Source: Ceratopteris richardii
Lineage: Eukaryota; Streptophyta; Polypodiopsida; Polypodiales; Pteridaceae
Assembly (NCBI GenBank): GCA_020310875.1
Contig: CM035422.1
Span: forward strand, 60,110,324 to 60,174,323
Reading direction: 5' to 3'
DNA length: 64,000 nt
The notes under the pieces are model-generated. The model searched no databases. It saw nothing but the letters and a program-made list of their open reading frames with translations, and was not told where the DNA came from. Both the position numbers and the translations under genes were made by a program. The number at the start of each line of letters is the position of its first letter. Within the stretch, counting starts at the first letter, position 1. Shown in pieces: positions 47,449 to 57,093 of this stretch.

Positions 47449-50400
47449 TTGGGTTATTCAATTAGGCTTATGAACCTTAGATCAGGGCGACATCTAGTGA
47501 GGGATAGGCAAAGCCTTAGGTCTTCAGAGGTTAGTGTCAACCACACGGCTAGGTCGTGGGCCCAACAGTTGAGCCACCACTCATACTACCCAAGTTCTGA
47601 GACTAGTGAATCAGAGATGTCTCAAGGCATGGACAGACCTACGAGAAGTTCAGGAGTGCCATACTTGCACAGGGTAGAAGGCCAATACAAAACGCAGTTG
47701 GAATACCTTAGGACCAACCGATTAGGTGCCAGCATCTATGAGGATGGCCTAGGAAGATCTGTGGTACAGATTAAGAATCCTGATCAATCCATTGGAATAG
47801 AGCGCCCAGCTGTCAAGTTCGAAAATGGAGCATACTTGGACAAAGAAGGAACCATATACGTAGTCACCAGTCACCCAGATAGGACTGACGAATTTGGAAA
47901 TGTGATCTCAGAAGCGGACTTAGGGGACCTAGAGCAAGGAAACATGGGTACAGAACCTAGAACCCCTCGAGGCAAATCGGTTCTCACTAGGATTATCACA
48001 CCGGAGTGGATTCCCCAGGATAATAAGAGCATAGATTTGCTCCTCAATCGAGAAACTGACGAAGCCTTTTGGAGGTATAAATCTGATCAGCCAACTGATA
48101 TAGGAACAATCATGATCTATGAGTTTAAGGATCCTGATAGCCCAGGCAGAGTGACCTACTTAGATCACGCCTCAGAGAGGATCTCTGTGGTGACAGAAAA
48201 TGATAGGCATGCTTACACTTGGAAGGGTAAATTCGTTTTCCCCCAACCAAGATCGAACGTGTCCTTTGGTCACCCAGGAGTTGGAACCTCCCACGCTCAC
48301 GGAACTCAAAGAGACAGACATAGAGAAAGGCCGGAGGTGAGGTTTGCCAACTCAGGGGGCAGAGAAAGAACGAGGACGGAAACAAATAGAGTGGAACCTG
48401 AGATGCTTAGAGCTCACAGGAATCAAAGAAATGCGGATGAGTTCCCTCTACCACGACCTAGAGAGCACACAAGGACTTTGAGACTGACTCAGCTAGTTAA
48501 GTCCATGAAGAATTACTTCGATGGCACAGGAGACCCATACGATCATGTGGCAGAGTTTAGACAAGTCCTGAGAGCTGAACAAGTGGAGGATCTATTCACG
48601 CAGTACAATGCCTTTGGTCTAACCCTTAGGAACACTGCCCTGACATGGTTTCAACCACTAAACGAGAGACAGTTCAGGAGCATAGACCAACTCCTAGAGG
48701 CTTTCATCATTGAATTTTCTAAGAGTGGCATAAGACATAATACCTCCTCACTGATTCACAGCTTCAAGCAAACCCCTCAAGAGACCGTGAGACTTGCAGG
48801 AAGGAGATTTAGGCAATATCTTGAAAGATGCCCTGTCCCTGAGTTACCCACACCAGCTAAGCAAGTGGCTTTATTCTTGGATGGATTGCTAAGTACCAAA
48901 TTGAGATCTTATGTGTACTTGAAGGAACCTAGGACCATAGAAGATTGTGTACGTATGTGCATTGACATCGAGGATAACCTAGGGGAGGAGTTAGAGCTTT
49001 CCAAGATATACAAAGATTCAGATAGTGCCTCTAGCCTCTCTTCCACGCAATCCACATCGATTGAGGAACTTGCAGAGAAAGTTGCTCAAAAACTAGGTGT
49101 CTCTAGCAAACAAATTCCGAGATTTGCCCCGGTGAAAAGATGCTATACTTGTGGGGGTGACCATATGGCAAATGTATGTCCCATTATGGCTCAACCCCAA
49201 GTAAATTCTAGTAGCCAGTACTGCACCATAGAACGGAGGTACACCAATCACACCGCGCAAGATTGCCCATACAACAAGCAAGCGGTTAGGCAACCATACC
49301 CTCAGCAGGGAAGATACCAGAACCCGTACCCTCCACAGCCATATGGAAGGCCACAACAACCTTATCAGCAGCCATACCAAAACCACCAAAGGCCTCAGCC
49401 TGTGTTAGCACAACAACCCCCTGCCCCAGCTAATGCGATCCCAGTAAAATATGCAGCAGCAGAAGAAAACCTGAATAGAGCTATAGTCCCTGTAACCCCA
49501 CTGCTTTCTGAAAGTGACCCGAGTGACCATAGCTTTGATTCTACACATGTCGATAGTCCCCATGCTTACTATATGCAATCTCCTAAACATAGCGAGTCTT
49601 ACTATAGTGAAGAACCAAATGAAACTAGTTGGGATTCAGATTACACAAACGTCATGTATGCAAACCCCAACCCTAGGCCTCAACCTAGGCAGGTAAGACC
49701 CCCATTCCCTAGAGGACCATGCTACAGATGTCAGGGAGATCACCTCATTCGTGATTGTCCCTTACCTCCACTCACACAACCCCAGTCAATAACAATTCAG
49801 GGATTTTGCCAAGAATGTGGAAAGGAGCATCTTTTACGAGATTGCCCTAAGAATCCTAATAATATGCCAAAAATCACTCCTATTAACGTCATCGGGTTGG
49901 TGGTAGACTCCACAGGAAGTGTGACATCCACCGCACCAGTACAGGTAGTGACTAGAGCTCAGGCATTGCAGCAGAACCAAGGGGTAAACCAGGATAAGAA
50001 CCTAGAGGCTAGTGAAACCGAGAGCGTGACAAAGAAAAGGACTAGAGCGTGGAAAGATAGTCGGGAAAGAATGAAAAGACAATGGGATAAAAAGATGAGT
50101 GAACTTGAGGAAAGCATAAGGGAAACCAAAGCCAGGATAACTGAACTCACATCTCAAACTCCCTCTCACACTACCCCACCATCACCATTCCCATCGCCAT
50201 CCAACCCGCCACCTTCCAACCCACCTCATACGATTCCACCACCCCCTCGAGTAGGATCAGTATTAGCTGATCCCACTCCTGAAGATATAGACATGATGCT
50301 TAAAGCATATCAGGCCAGAATCCAAGAAGGGCCAAATGTCACGGATCATGACAAGTGTTACCCTAGAGCTGACCTAGAGATAGAAAGAACCAAGCTTTGC

Positions 50401-51417
50401 GCGAAAATGGTCGCATTGGCTCAGACTATGTTTGAAGCCAGTCACCTTTTCAATTACTCAGGCTCAACCAAGACGCAATTACACTTGGATGGACTCCTAG
50501 AGAAGTTAGAGGGCATAATTGCAAGATCTGCCAAGGAAGAAAAAAATCAAGAAAGAGACAAAGCAAGCAAAAACATGACCCATCCCCCATCAAAAGCTTA
50601 TGTGCCCAATTCCACTGAACCAGACAACCCCCCCTCCCTAGAAAGAATAGAGAAGCTGATTGCACAATCAGAAAAGGAACCAGCCTCTCAACACAAGGGC
50701 AAGGCAAGTGAAAGAGTAAGCATTCCTGCTCAGGAAGCCTATGTGCCTGAAGCCTATGTGCCTAACTCTACAGAGCCAGACACATCATCTTCTATGAATC
50801 GGTTCACACCAGAATTCCTACGCGAGATTCAAGAAGACAAATGGGCTAAAGAAAGTGAAGTCCCTCCTCCCATTGAACTTGTGGATGAGGCACATGACCA
50901 ATTCCCACAAGACATCCCATCCATTTATGGAGAACAGGAGAGTGCCCAATCTCAAGACAGATTAGACTTCGAGTCTAATTCTTTACAAGAACTACCCCAT
51001 TTCATAGGCCCATGGGAGGCAAAGTCCACCTGTATGAGAGCACCTACAGTCATGGTAAGAAACAAAGATTCAGTCATACCTAGGAGCACAGAGGTAGTGA
51101 AAAACACTAAAGTGCAGTGCAATCTCAAGTTAAAAGAGCTACTCAAGGTTAGACCTGAATTATGGAAACATGTCGCCAAACAAGTACCAGAGATAGCAAA
51201 ACCTCGTTCCCAGGTAGGATCCCAAAGGACAGTGCCAGAAATACCCTTGGATAAGATAGGAGATATGTGTGAAGGTGAAGAAGGGAACACCTATCTTCCA
51301 TTACCTACCAGGAGTACACCACCAAGGCAATTCTCGACTCAGGTGCAGGAGTTGGAATTGCCACCACTTCCCTATGGAAGCGTTGGGGCAAGCCAGCACT
51401 CAGGCCAACGAGAATGA
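47449..51417 (+). CDS. Gag polyprotein of the nested gypsy
   Basis: Intact frame of 1,322 residues, several times longer than most gypsy gags. The ATG at 47449 is first in frame; the ATG at 47470 (MNLRSGR, a typical gag opening) is an equally good start. Residues about 345-515 match the Retrotrans_gag capsid domain ('MKNYFDGTGDPYDHVAEFR', 'ALTWFQPL', 'FSKSGIRH', 'TVRLAGRRFRQYL'). Three zinc knuckles of the unusual form CX2CX3HX4C follow at about 565, 760 and 788, the first and second separated by a Pro/Gln/Tyr-rich stretch. Charged, partly coiled regions and a Pro-rich stretch (about 900-945) complete it, with two repeats of 'KAYVPNSTEPD' near 1050-1110. The stop (51415-51417) overlaps the first ATG of pol (ATGA); gag and pol frames overlap by 139 nt. 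Confidence 0.9.
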   Translation: MGYSIRLMNLRSGRHLVRDRQSLRSSEVSVNHTARSWAQQLSHHSYYPSSETSESEMSQGMDRPTRSSGVPYLHRVEGQYKTQLEYLRTNRLGASIYEDGLGRSVVQIKNPDQSIGIERPAVKFENGAYLDKEGTIYVVTSHPDRTDEFGNVISEADLGDLEQGNMGTEPRTPRGKSVLTRIITPEWIPQDNKSIDLLLNRETDEAFWRYKSDQPTDIGTIMIYEFKDPDSPGRVTYLDHASERISVVTENDRHAYTWKGKFVFPQPRSNVSFGHPGVGTSHAHGTQRDRHRERPEVRFANSGGRERTRTETNRVEPEMLRAHRNQRNADEFPLPRPREHTRTLRLTQLVKSMKNYFDGTGDPYDHVAEFRQVLRAEQVEDLFTQYNAFGLTLRNTALTWFQPLNERQFRSIDQLLEAFIIEFSKSGIRHNTSSLIHSFKQTPQETVRLAGRRFRQYLERCPVPELPTPAKQVALFLDGLLSTKLRSYVYLKEPRTIEDCVRMCIDIEDNLGEELELSKIYKDSDSASSLSSTQSTSIEELAEKVAQKLGVSSKQIPRFAPVKRCYTCGGDHMANVCPIMAQPQVNSSSQYCTIERRYTNHTAQDCPYNKQAVRQPYPQQGRYQNPYPPQPYGRPQQPYQQPYQNHQRPQPVLAQQPPAPANAIPVKYAAAEENLNRAIVPVTPLLSESDPSDHSFDSTHVDSPHAYYMQSPKHSESYYSEEPNETSWDSDYTNVMYANPNPRPQPRQVRPPFPRGPCYRCQGDHLIRDCPLPPLTQPQSITIQGFCQECGKEHLLRDCPKNPNNMPKITPINVIGLVVDSTGSVTSTAPVQVVTRAQALQQNQGVNQDKNLEASETESVTKKRTRAWKDSRERMKRQWDKKMSELEESIRETKARITELTSQTPSHTTPPSPFPSPSNPPPSNPPHTIPPPPRVGSVLADPTPEDIDMMLKAYQARIQEGPNVTDHDKCYPRADLEIERTKLCAKMVALAQTMFEASHLFNYSGSTKTQLHLDGLLEKLEGIIARSAKEEKNQERDKASKNMTHPPSKAYVPNSTEPDNPPSLERIEKLIAQSEKEPASQHKGKASERVSIPAQEAYVPEAYVPNSTEPDTSSSMNRFTPEFLREIQEDKWAKESEVPPPIELVDEAHDQFPQDIPSIYGEQESAQSQDRLDFESNSLQELPHFIGPWEAKSTCMRAPTVMVRNKDSVIPRSTEVVKNTKVQCNLKLKELLKVRPELWKHVAKQVPEIAKPRSQVGSQRTVPEIPLDKIGDMCEGEEGNTYLPLPTRSTPPRQFSTQVQELELPPLPYGSVGASQHSGQRE

Positions 51418-54400
51418 AATTGCAGATGGCCGATGGTCATATTGAGAGACCCTTAGGATTGCTAGAAGGAATAACTCTCACCACCTGTGGTGTCGAGTTT
51501 GAACATACATTTGCTATATGTGATTTTAGCAAGAACCATGCCTATGAAATGATCTTGGGACGACCGTTTATGCGACAGTTGCAAGTGGTACAGGATTGGG
51601 GAACCAACTCCTTGTACCTACAACACTTAGGTGTTACGACCAAAGTGAATCTCAAAGATTACTCTCATAGAGATGTACCTCCTATCCAATGGAATCCCAT
51701 CCATAGAGCCAAAGATGATACAGAATCGGTGCATTCCATTGGGTCAGGATCCTCGTGGATGCATGAAGACACCCACTTATGGATGTGTAAGGTAGCAGTA
51801 GAAGAAGAGAAGAGAGAGAAAGCCAGAGAGGTAGGTGCAAAAGAAAACCATAGATCAATTCAAAACCCAGCCTATGCACCTGTAGTCTTTCCTGATGAGG
51901 AATTTGAACCCCATGGCTGGGCAGAAATCCTAGCAACAATGGATATAGCCATCAATGAAGAACAATGGACACCTCACTGTGATGAGGATGGCTATGACAT
52001 TTCAGTCTTCTCCATAGAGCCAATCATGGGAGAGGCTGTTCTAGAAGAATGCGAACCCAGCCCTGATGCATTTGAGGATGCGAGTGACTCCGATCTAGAG
52101 TCAATCATTATGGACCCACCATTTGCATCAGATGAAGAATACTTCCATGAAGTAGAATTTCAACCCCAGAGGCATGGAGAGCTTACAAATGATGTAAGAT
52201 TAGCCACACATGTGACCCCGAAGGAAGAAGGAAAGAAACGAAAGAAGAGAGAAGGCTCAGCAGAAGAGGAAGAATCTTTGTTTGAGGTCCCGGAAAGTTT
52301 TAAGAAGTATGAGATAGACGACAGGAGAGTCATGATAAGAATGCCTAAACGAGAGGCACAAGTAGGAGAGGCCTATGATAACAAAGAAACCACCAAGAAA
52401 ATAGTAGTGGCCCTAGAAGAAGGAGAGGAGAGATGCACGTACATAGGCCATGACCTAACAGAGGAAGAAGAGCATGCGTTAATAGCCTTGCTAAGAGAAT
52501 ACAGAGATGTATTCGCTTGGAGTTATAAGGATTTGAAAGGTGTTGACCCTGATATATGCTCACACACTATCGCCATGACCTCAGATGCTAAACCCTCTAA
52601 GCAAAAGCCCTATACATATAACGATAATTATGCGGCCAAGATTAAAGAGGAGATAGATAGACTGGTTGAAGCTGGATTTATCTATGAAATTGAGCACACT
52701 GAGTGGGTATCCCCCATCGTAGTGGTGCCCAAGAAGAATGGCAAGCTGCGTGTATGCATTAACTTGAAGAAGGTCAATGCAGCCACAATTCGAGATAACT
52801 ATCCGCTTCCCATCACAGAACATCTCTTAGAAAGAGTAGCAGGCAAGGAAGTGTACAGCTTCCTTGATGGATTTTCGGGCTACAATCAAGTAGCCATAGC
52901 TCCAGAAGATCAGCATAAAACAGCTTTTGCCACAGAATGGGGTATATTTGCCTTTCGTGTAATGCCATTTGGGCTTACCAATGCACCAGCTACCTTCCAG
53001 AGACTAATGTGCCATGTATTTAAGGAGTTCCTGAGGAAAAACTTAGAAGTCTATGTTGATGATCTTTGTGCTCATTCCAACATTAGACAAACTCATATTC
53101 CTGAACTCAGACAAATCTTTAACAAATGTAGAGAATATCAAGTGTGCCTAAACCCAGAAAAGTGTGTTTTCATGGTCAGGCAAGGCAAGATTCTAGGGCA
53201 CATAGTGTCAAAGAATGGCATATCTACTGACGAAGAGAAAGTGAGAGCCATAGCAGAGCTACCTAGGCCAAGGAATGTCAAGGAAGTACAAGCTTTCATG
53301 GGACATTGTGGTTACTACCGCCGGTTCATTCACATGTATGTTGTCATTGCAAAGCCCATGTACGGACTTCTGACTAACTTTGAATGGACTAATGAATGTG
53401 AGAATTCATTCCAGGAGCTTAAACGAAGATTATGTTCAGCACCAATCTTGACCACACCAGATTGGAATAAGCCATTCCATGTTCACGTGGATGCATCCAA
53501 TTATGCTATTGGGTGTGTGCTTGCTCAACCTACTGGTGAAGGTAATATGGATCTTCCAATTGCCTATGCTAGTCGACAATTGAATGCAGCTGAACGAAAT
53601 TACACCACTACTGAGAGAGAAGGCTTAGGCATGGTATATGCACTCAAGAAATTTAGACATTATTTACTTGCAAATAAGTTTAAATTTTTTACTGATCATC
53701 AAGCATTGTTATATCTCGTGAACAAGCCATGCAATACAGGAAGATTGGTAAGATGGTTTCTCTTGCTAATGGAATATGATTTTGAAGTCGTGGTAAGGAA
53801 AGGTAAGACTCATTTGAGAGCAGATCATCTCTCTAGGCTCACATCTAGAGAAGCCCCACAAGGAGTATCAGATGATCTTCCTGATGCTTACTTGTTTAAT
53901 TTGGAAGTGGTGCCGCAGTGGGCTAAGCCATTGGTGCCAGTATTGACATACGGGCCTAACCATCCAGTAGTAAACACACAAAATAGAGAGGTTGTGAAAG
54001 CCCAAAAGTACCACATCATGGCAGGAAGCATGTACAAGCACACAGATCAAGGAATCTTGGCTTGTTGTGTGGAAGAGGACGAGTACAATAGATGGTTGCA
54101 TTTAGCACATGTAGGTGCATTAGAGCAACACTACTCAAAGCAACGAACCCTGCAGACACTAAGGAGACTCGGTGTGCATTGGCCGACTATGGAAGCTGAT
54201 GTCCAAAAGTTGTGCAAGGAATGCCCAATCTGCTTCACTAAACCACCTGTGGAACATGCCACTCTTTATCAAGTGTCCATAGTGCCAGATTGGAGTGAAC
54301 CGCTAGTATCCTTTCTGAGGACGAAAACATTCCCTCAAGACATGACGCTTGCTAGGAAAAGGAGTTTAGAACAAGAAGCCCAGGATTACTCACTCATTGG

Positions 54401-55556
54401 TGATAATCTCTACAAGCGTGGTAAGGATGGTTACCTGAGACTGTGTGTCCATGAGAGTGAATATCTCAAGATCTTGGAAACTGCTCACCAAGGTGTAGTA
54501 GGAGGACACTTTGGACCAGATCGGGTGATCAAGGCAATAAGATTTGCGGGCTTCTGGTGGCCGACCCTTCACATGGATGCACATACCTATGTGAAACGGT
54601 GTGACGTTTGCCAGAGAACTCAGTATCCTATACGTAAAGATGAGATGCCACTGAAACCCATGATGGGTGGACGTGCATTCTCTAAGTGGGGAATAGACTT
54701 TGTGGGTCCTATTAATCCCCCAGCTAAGGGTTCCCATGCAGAATATATCATTGTTGCAACAGACTATCTAACAAAGTGGGTAGAGGTAAAAGCCACAACG
54801 AAGAACGATGCTCTAACAACAGCTAAGTTTTTATTTGAGAATGTGTTCACTAGATACGGGCTACCTATAGAGCTACTTAGTGATAGAGGCACTCACTTCT
54901 TGAACGAAGTAATTGAAAATCTACTCCAAGAATTCTTGGTAGTTCATAAGAAATCTGCCCCCTATCACCCTCAAGCAAATGGCCAGGCTGAGAGCACCAA
55001 CAATATCTTATGCAACGTATTGACGAAATTAGTGAACAATAAACGCTCTGTTTGGGACAAACAGCTACACCATGCTGTTTGGGCATACCGAGTCGCCTAC
55101 AAAACGGTACTCCAAGCCACCCCCTTTCAGATGGTATTTGGCCAAAATGCAGTGCTACCTTTGGACTTCTTAATACCTACATTAAAAGTAGCACAAGAGC
55201 ACGAATGGACGGGTCATGAACTCTCCTCTAGACTTTTTGACCTTGAACGATTAGGAGAAACAAGACTGAGAGCAGCTGCAGGGATATATGCAGCTAAGAA
55301 ACGACAGAAGGCCTACTTTGATGCCCACGTTAAGGATAAGGGTTTAAAGGCAGGCGACTTAGTTTTAGTCTACACACTGAAGCAACATGCGAGGAAACTG
55401 GAGAAGAGAGGCTACGGACCCATGATCATTAACAGAATCTCAACAAGTGGAGCAGTGCAACTAGCCACATTAGAAGGCGATGTTCTTCCAAGTTACATTA
55501 GTGGGTGCAGAGTCAAGTTGTATCAGGAACCTCTCAGAGAGGAAATGCTAAGTTGA
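51279..55556 (+). CDS. Pol polyprotein: protease, RT, RNase H, double H2C2, integrase
   Basis: Frame open from 51279; first ATG at 51414. The protease active site (AILDSGAG, Asp at 51336) lies upstream of that ATG, so a -1 shift from gag, not simple reinitiation, is needed to make a whole protease; its 'MILGRPF' flap partner is at about 51550. RT: 'VCINLKKVN', 'FLDGFSGYNQ', 'MPFGLTNAPATFQ', palm YVDD at 53052-53063. RNase H: 'VDASNYAIG', 'TTTEREGLGMV', 'TDHQALLYL', 'RADHLSRL'. Two zinc-binding H2C2 modules follow (about 53910-54235 and 54289-54612). Integrase core: Asp in 'GIDFVGPI', Asp in 'LLSDRGTHF', Glu in 'NGQAESTNN'. A C-terminal 'LKAGDLVLVY' motif closes it. No internal stops. The TGA at 55554 is followed in the same frame by ORF3. 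Confidence 0.92.
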   Translation, partial: RREHLSSITYQEYTTKAILDSGAGVGIATTSLWKRWGKPALRPTRMKLQMADGHIERPLGLLEGITLTTCGVEFEHTFAICDFSKNHAYEMILGRPFMRQLQVVQDWGTNSLYLQHLGVTTKVNLKDYSHRDVPPIQWNPIHRAKDDTESVHSIGSGSSWMHEDTHLWMCKVAVEEEKREKAREVGAKENHRSIQNPAYAPVVFPDEEFEPHGWAEILATMDIAINEEQWTPHCDEDGYDISVFSIEPIMGEAVLEECEPSPDAFEDASDSDLESIIMDPPFASDEEYFHEVEFQPQRHGELTNDVRLATHVTPKEEGKKRKKREGSAEEEESLFEVPESFKKYEIDDRRVMIRMPKREAQVGEAYDNKETTKKIVVALEEGEERCTYIGHDLTEEEEHALIALLREYRDVFAWSYKDLKGVDPDICSHTIAMTSDAKPSKQKPYTYNDNYAAKIKEEIDRLVEAGFIYEIEHTEWVSPIVVVPKKNGKLRVCINLKKVNAATIRDNYPLPITEHLLERVAGKEVYSFLDGFSGYNQVAIAPEDQHKTAFATEWGIFAFRVMPFGLTNAPATFQRLMCHVFKEFLRKNLEVYVDDLCAHSNIRQTHIPELRQIFNKCREYQVCLNPEKCVFMVRQGKILGHIVSKNGISTDEEKVRAIAELPRPRNVKEVQAFMGHCGYYRRFIHMYVVIAKPMYGLLTNFEWTNECENSFQELKRRLCSAPILTTPDWNKPFHVHVDASNYAIGCVLAQPTGEGNMDLPIAYASRQLNAAERNYTTTEREGLGMVYALKKFRHYLLANKFKFFTDHQALLYLVNKPCNTGRLVRWFLLLMEYDFEVVVRKGKTHLRADHLSRLTSREAPQGVSDDLPDAYLFNLEVVPQWAKPLVPVLTYGPNHPVVNTQNREVVKAQKYHIMAGSMYKHTDQGILACCVEEDEYNRWLHLAHVGALEQHYSKQRTLQTLRRLGVHWPTMEADVQKLCKECPICFTKPPVEHATLYQVSIVPDWSEPLVSFLRTKTFPQDMTLARKRSLEQEAQDYSLIGDNLYKRGKDGYLRLCVHESEYLKILETAHQGVVGGHFGPDRVIKAIRFAGFWWPTLHMDAHTYVKRCDVCQRTQYPIRKDEMPLKPMMGGRAFSKWGIDFVGPINPPAKGSHAEYIIVATDYLTKWVEVKATTKNDALTTAKFLFENVFTRYGLPIELLSDRGTHFLNEVIENLLQEFLVVHKKSAPYHPQANGQAESTNNILCNVLTKLVNNKRSVWDKQLHHAVWAYRVAYKTVLQATPFQMVFGQNAVLPLDFLIPTLKVAQEHEWTGHELSSRLFDLERLGETRLRAAAGIYAAKKRQKAYFDAHVKDKGLKAGDLVLVYTLKQHARKLEKRGYGPMIINRISTSGAVQLATLEGDVLPSYISGCRVKLYQEPLREEMLS

Positions 55557-56780
55557 CTCAATACTGCTAAGAAACGCAAAGAGGAAGAAAAGCGAATTCG
55601 AGAGGAAGCTCAAGCAGAAGCCCTAGAGCGCATACGAAGAATGAAATTAAGAAGACAAGGTAGAGAGCACCCTAGGCAAGATGCATATGCAAATCAAGGA
55701 TATAACATGGCTATGTGTGAAGTTTCAGGTGTTAGCCCTCATAGGATAACTGATCGACGTCCTTTCATAACCTTAGATATAGGACAAGGAAAGAGTGCAA
55801 GGACTGTAAGAGCCTTGATTGACTCAGGTGCAGCCACTAGTGCTGTTAAATTGTCTTACTGTCAAGAATTGCAATTAACTGTCAATCTTGTGGAAGCATA
55901 TCTCATAGGATTGGGAGGCGTGGAAACCCCTTGCATGGGCGAGGTGGAACTTCCCCTCTATATTCATGATGAGGCAATGACAGTTCAAGTACTGGTATGT
56001 CAAGATGAGGACCTCACTGAACCCCTTGTCTTGGGTCAAGATTGGATCTATGACCAAGCAGTCAACTTAAACCTAAGAAGTGGACTTCTTCAGGTATGGG
56101 TGAATCAAACTAGAGTTACAATTGAGTTAAATAATGGAGCACTCAAGGAACTAGAAAAGGCACAGACTCTTGGTCCCTCCAGGGGTACACATGAAGTTGA
56201 CCATGCTGTTCTTGTCCAAGGCTATGTGATACAGAAGAACGAAGATCTCAAAGAAGGAGCCAGAACCACAATGGAACTCCCTTCTTTTCCAAAGGCCAGA
56301 AGGAGGCAGCAACTAAGGGCAGATCAATCACTCAAGATTCTCCAGGCAAGAGACCAAAAGAACGCGCGAAGCAGAACAACTCAGCCGATGAAACAAATGT
56401 GGGTGCGGAAAGACGAGCTGCCGACCGTAACTAAGTCGCAACAACGGTCTCAACTCCCTATTAGTAATCAACGACTTGATGCTAATAAGAGGACTCCTAA
56501 AACCTCTGTTGAGAAAGTGAAATCCATTTGGGTACCCAAGAAGTCGATGAAGGCCGACCCACAATCAAGACGAATTTGGGTGCCTAAGGCTTGCTTGCGG
56601 GCTCAACTAACCCCACACAATTCACATCATACACGACAGGGTTCACGCGCTCAAGCAGTCGCCACCCACTCTTGTCTGATACACTCGAACACACTGCCAC
56701 CTAGAAGCACGCACGGACTCACTCGTAAATGGGTCCCAATGACACAACTCCCAGCAGAATTACTCATGCAACCCTCCTGA
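55557..56780 (+). CDS. In-frame continuation of pol with a second retropepsin-like domain and WVPK repeats (ORF3)
   Basis: This frame is the same as pol, separated by one TGA; the first ATG is at 55641 (379 residues). It opens with a charged helix (KKRKEEEKRIREEAQAEALE) before that ATG. Around residue 61 stands 'VRALIDSGAATSAV' and about 70 residues later 'PLVLGQDWIYD', the two signatures of retroviral-type aspartic proteases (family 'alvDSGA.....' and 'iLG.d.l'), spaced as in that fold. The tail is basic and has four spaced copies of a Trp-Val-Pro/Arg-Lys motif (about 56398, 56524, 56572, 56728). It is probably made by readthrough (the TGA is followed by CTC, near the UGA-CUA readthrough context) or as a separate protein. 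Could also be a captured gag-asp protease gene. Function unknown. Confidence 0.75.
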   Translation, partial: LNTAKKRKEEEKRIREEAQAEALERIRRMKLRRQGREHPRQDAYANQGYNMAMCEVSGVSPHRITDRRPFITLDIGQGKSARTVRALIDSGAATSAVKLSYCQELQLTVNLVEAYLIGLGGVETPCMGEVELPLYIHDEAMTVQVLVCQDEDLTEPLVLGQDWIYDQAVNLNLRSGLLQVWVNQTRVTIELNNGALKELEKAQTLGPSRGTHEVDHAVLVQGYVIQKNEDLKEGARTTMELPSFPKARRRQQLRADQSLKILQARDQKNARSRTTQPMKQMWVRKDELPTVTKSQQRSQLPISNQRLDANKRTPKTSVEKVKSIWVPKKSMKADPQSRRIWVPKACLRAQLTPHNSHHTRQGSRAQAVATHSCLIHSNTLPPRSTHGLTRKWVPMTQLPAELLMQPS

Positions 56781-57042
56781 ATCTCCACAAAACCAAGACC
56801 AAGAGCCATTCATGGTGTCTGGCAACCCAAGACTTGTAATAAACCCCCCGACCCCAATCTGTGAATTCATCTCCACTTACTAACTGCATTAGTCACACAG
56901 TGCATCTTTCCATCTAGCTCCTAGGACTATCCAGATATTAACTACACACACTGTCATCGTGCACTCACTAACCACTGACTCATCATCTACCTCTTGTTAA
57001 TGTTGTAATGGGGACAACAACGGGCTTATTCTGTCCATTACA
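56781..57042 (+). other. Spacer before the env-position frames, with a splice-acceptor-like site
   Basis: No ORF. Just past its right end, CTGGTTCTATCTTCTCACAG (to 57072) has the form of a plant 3' splice site: a pyrimidine-rich run followed by AG, with TGTTAAC upstream as a possible branch region. The ATG at 57094 follows 22 bp later. Confidence 0.45.
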
Positions 57043-57093
57043 ATGTTAACACCTGGTTCTATCTTCTCACAGAACCAACAAGCAAGCAGGGCC

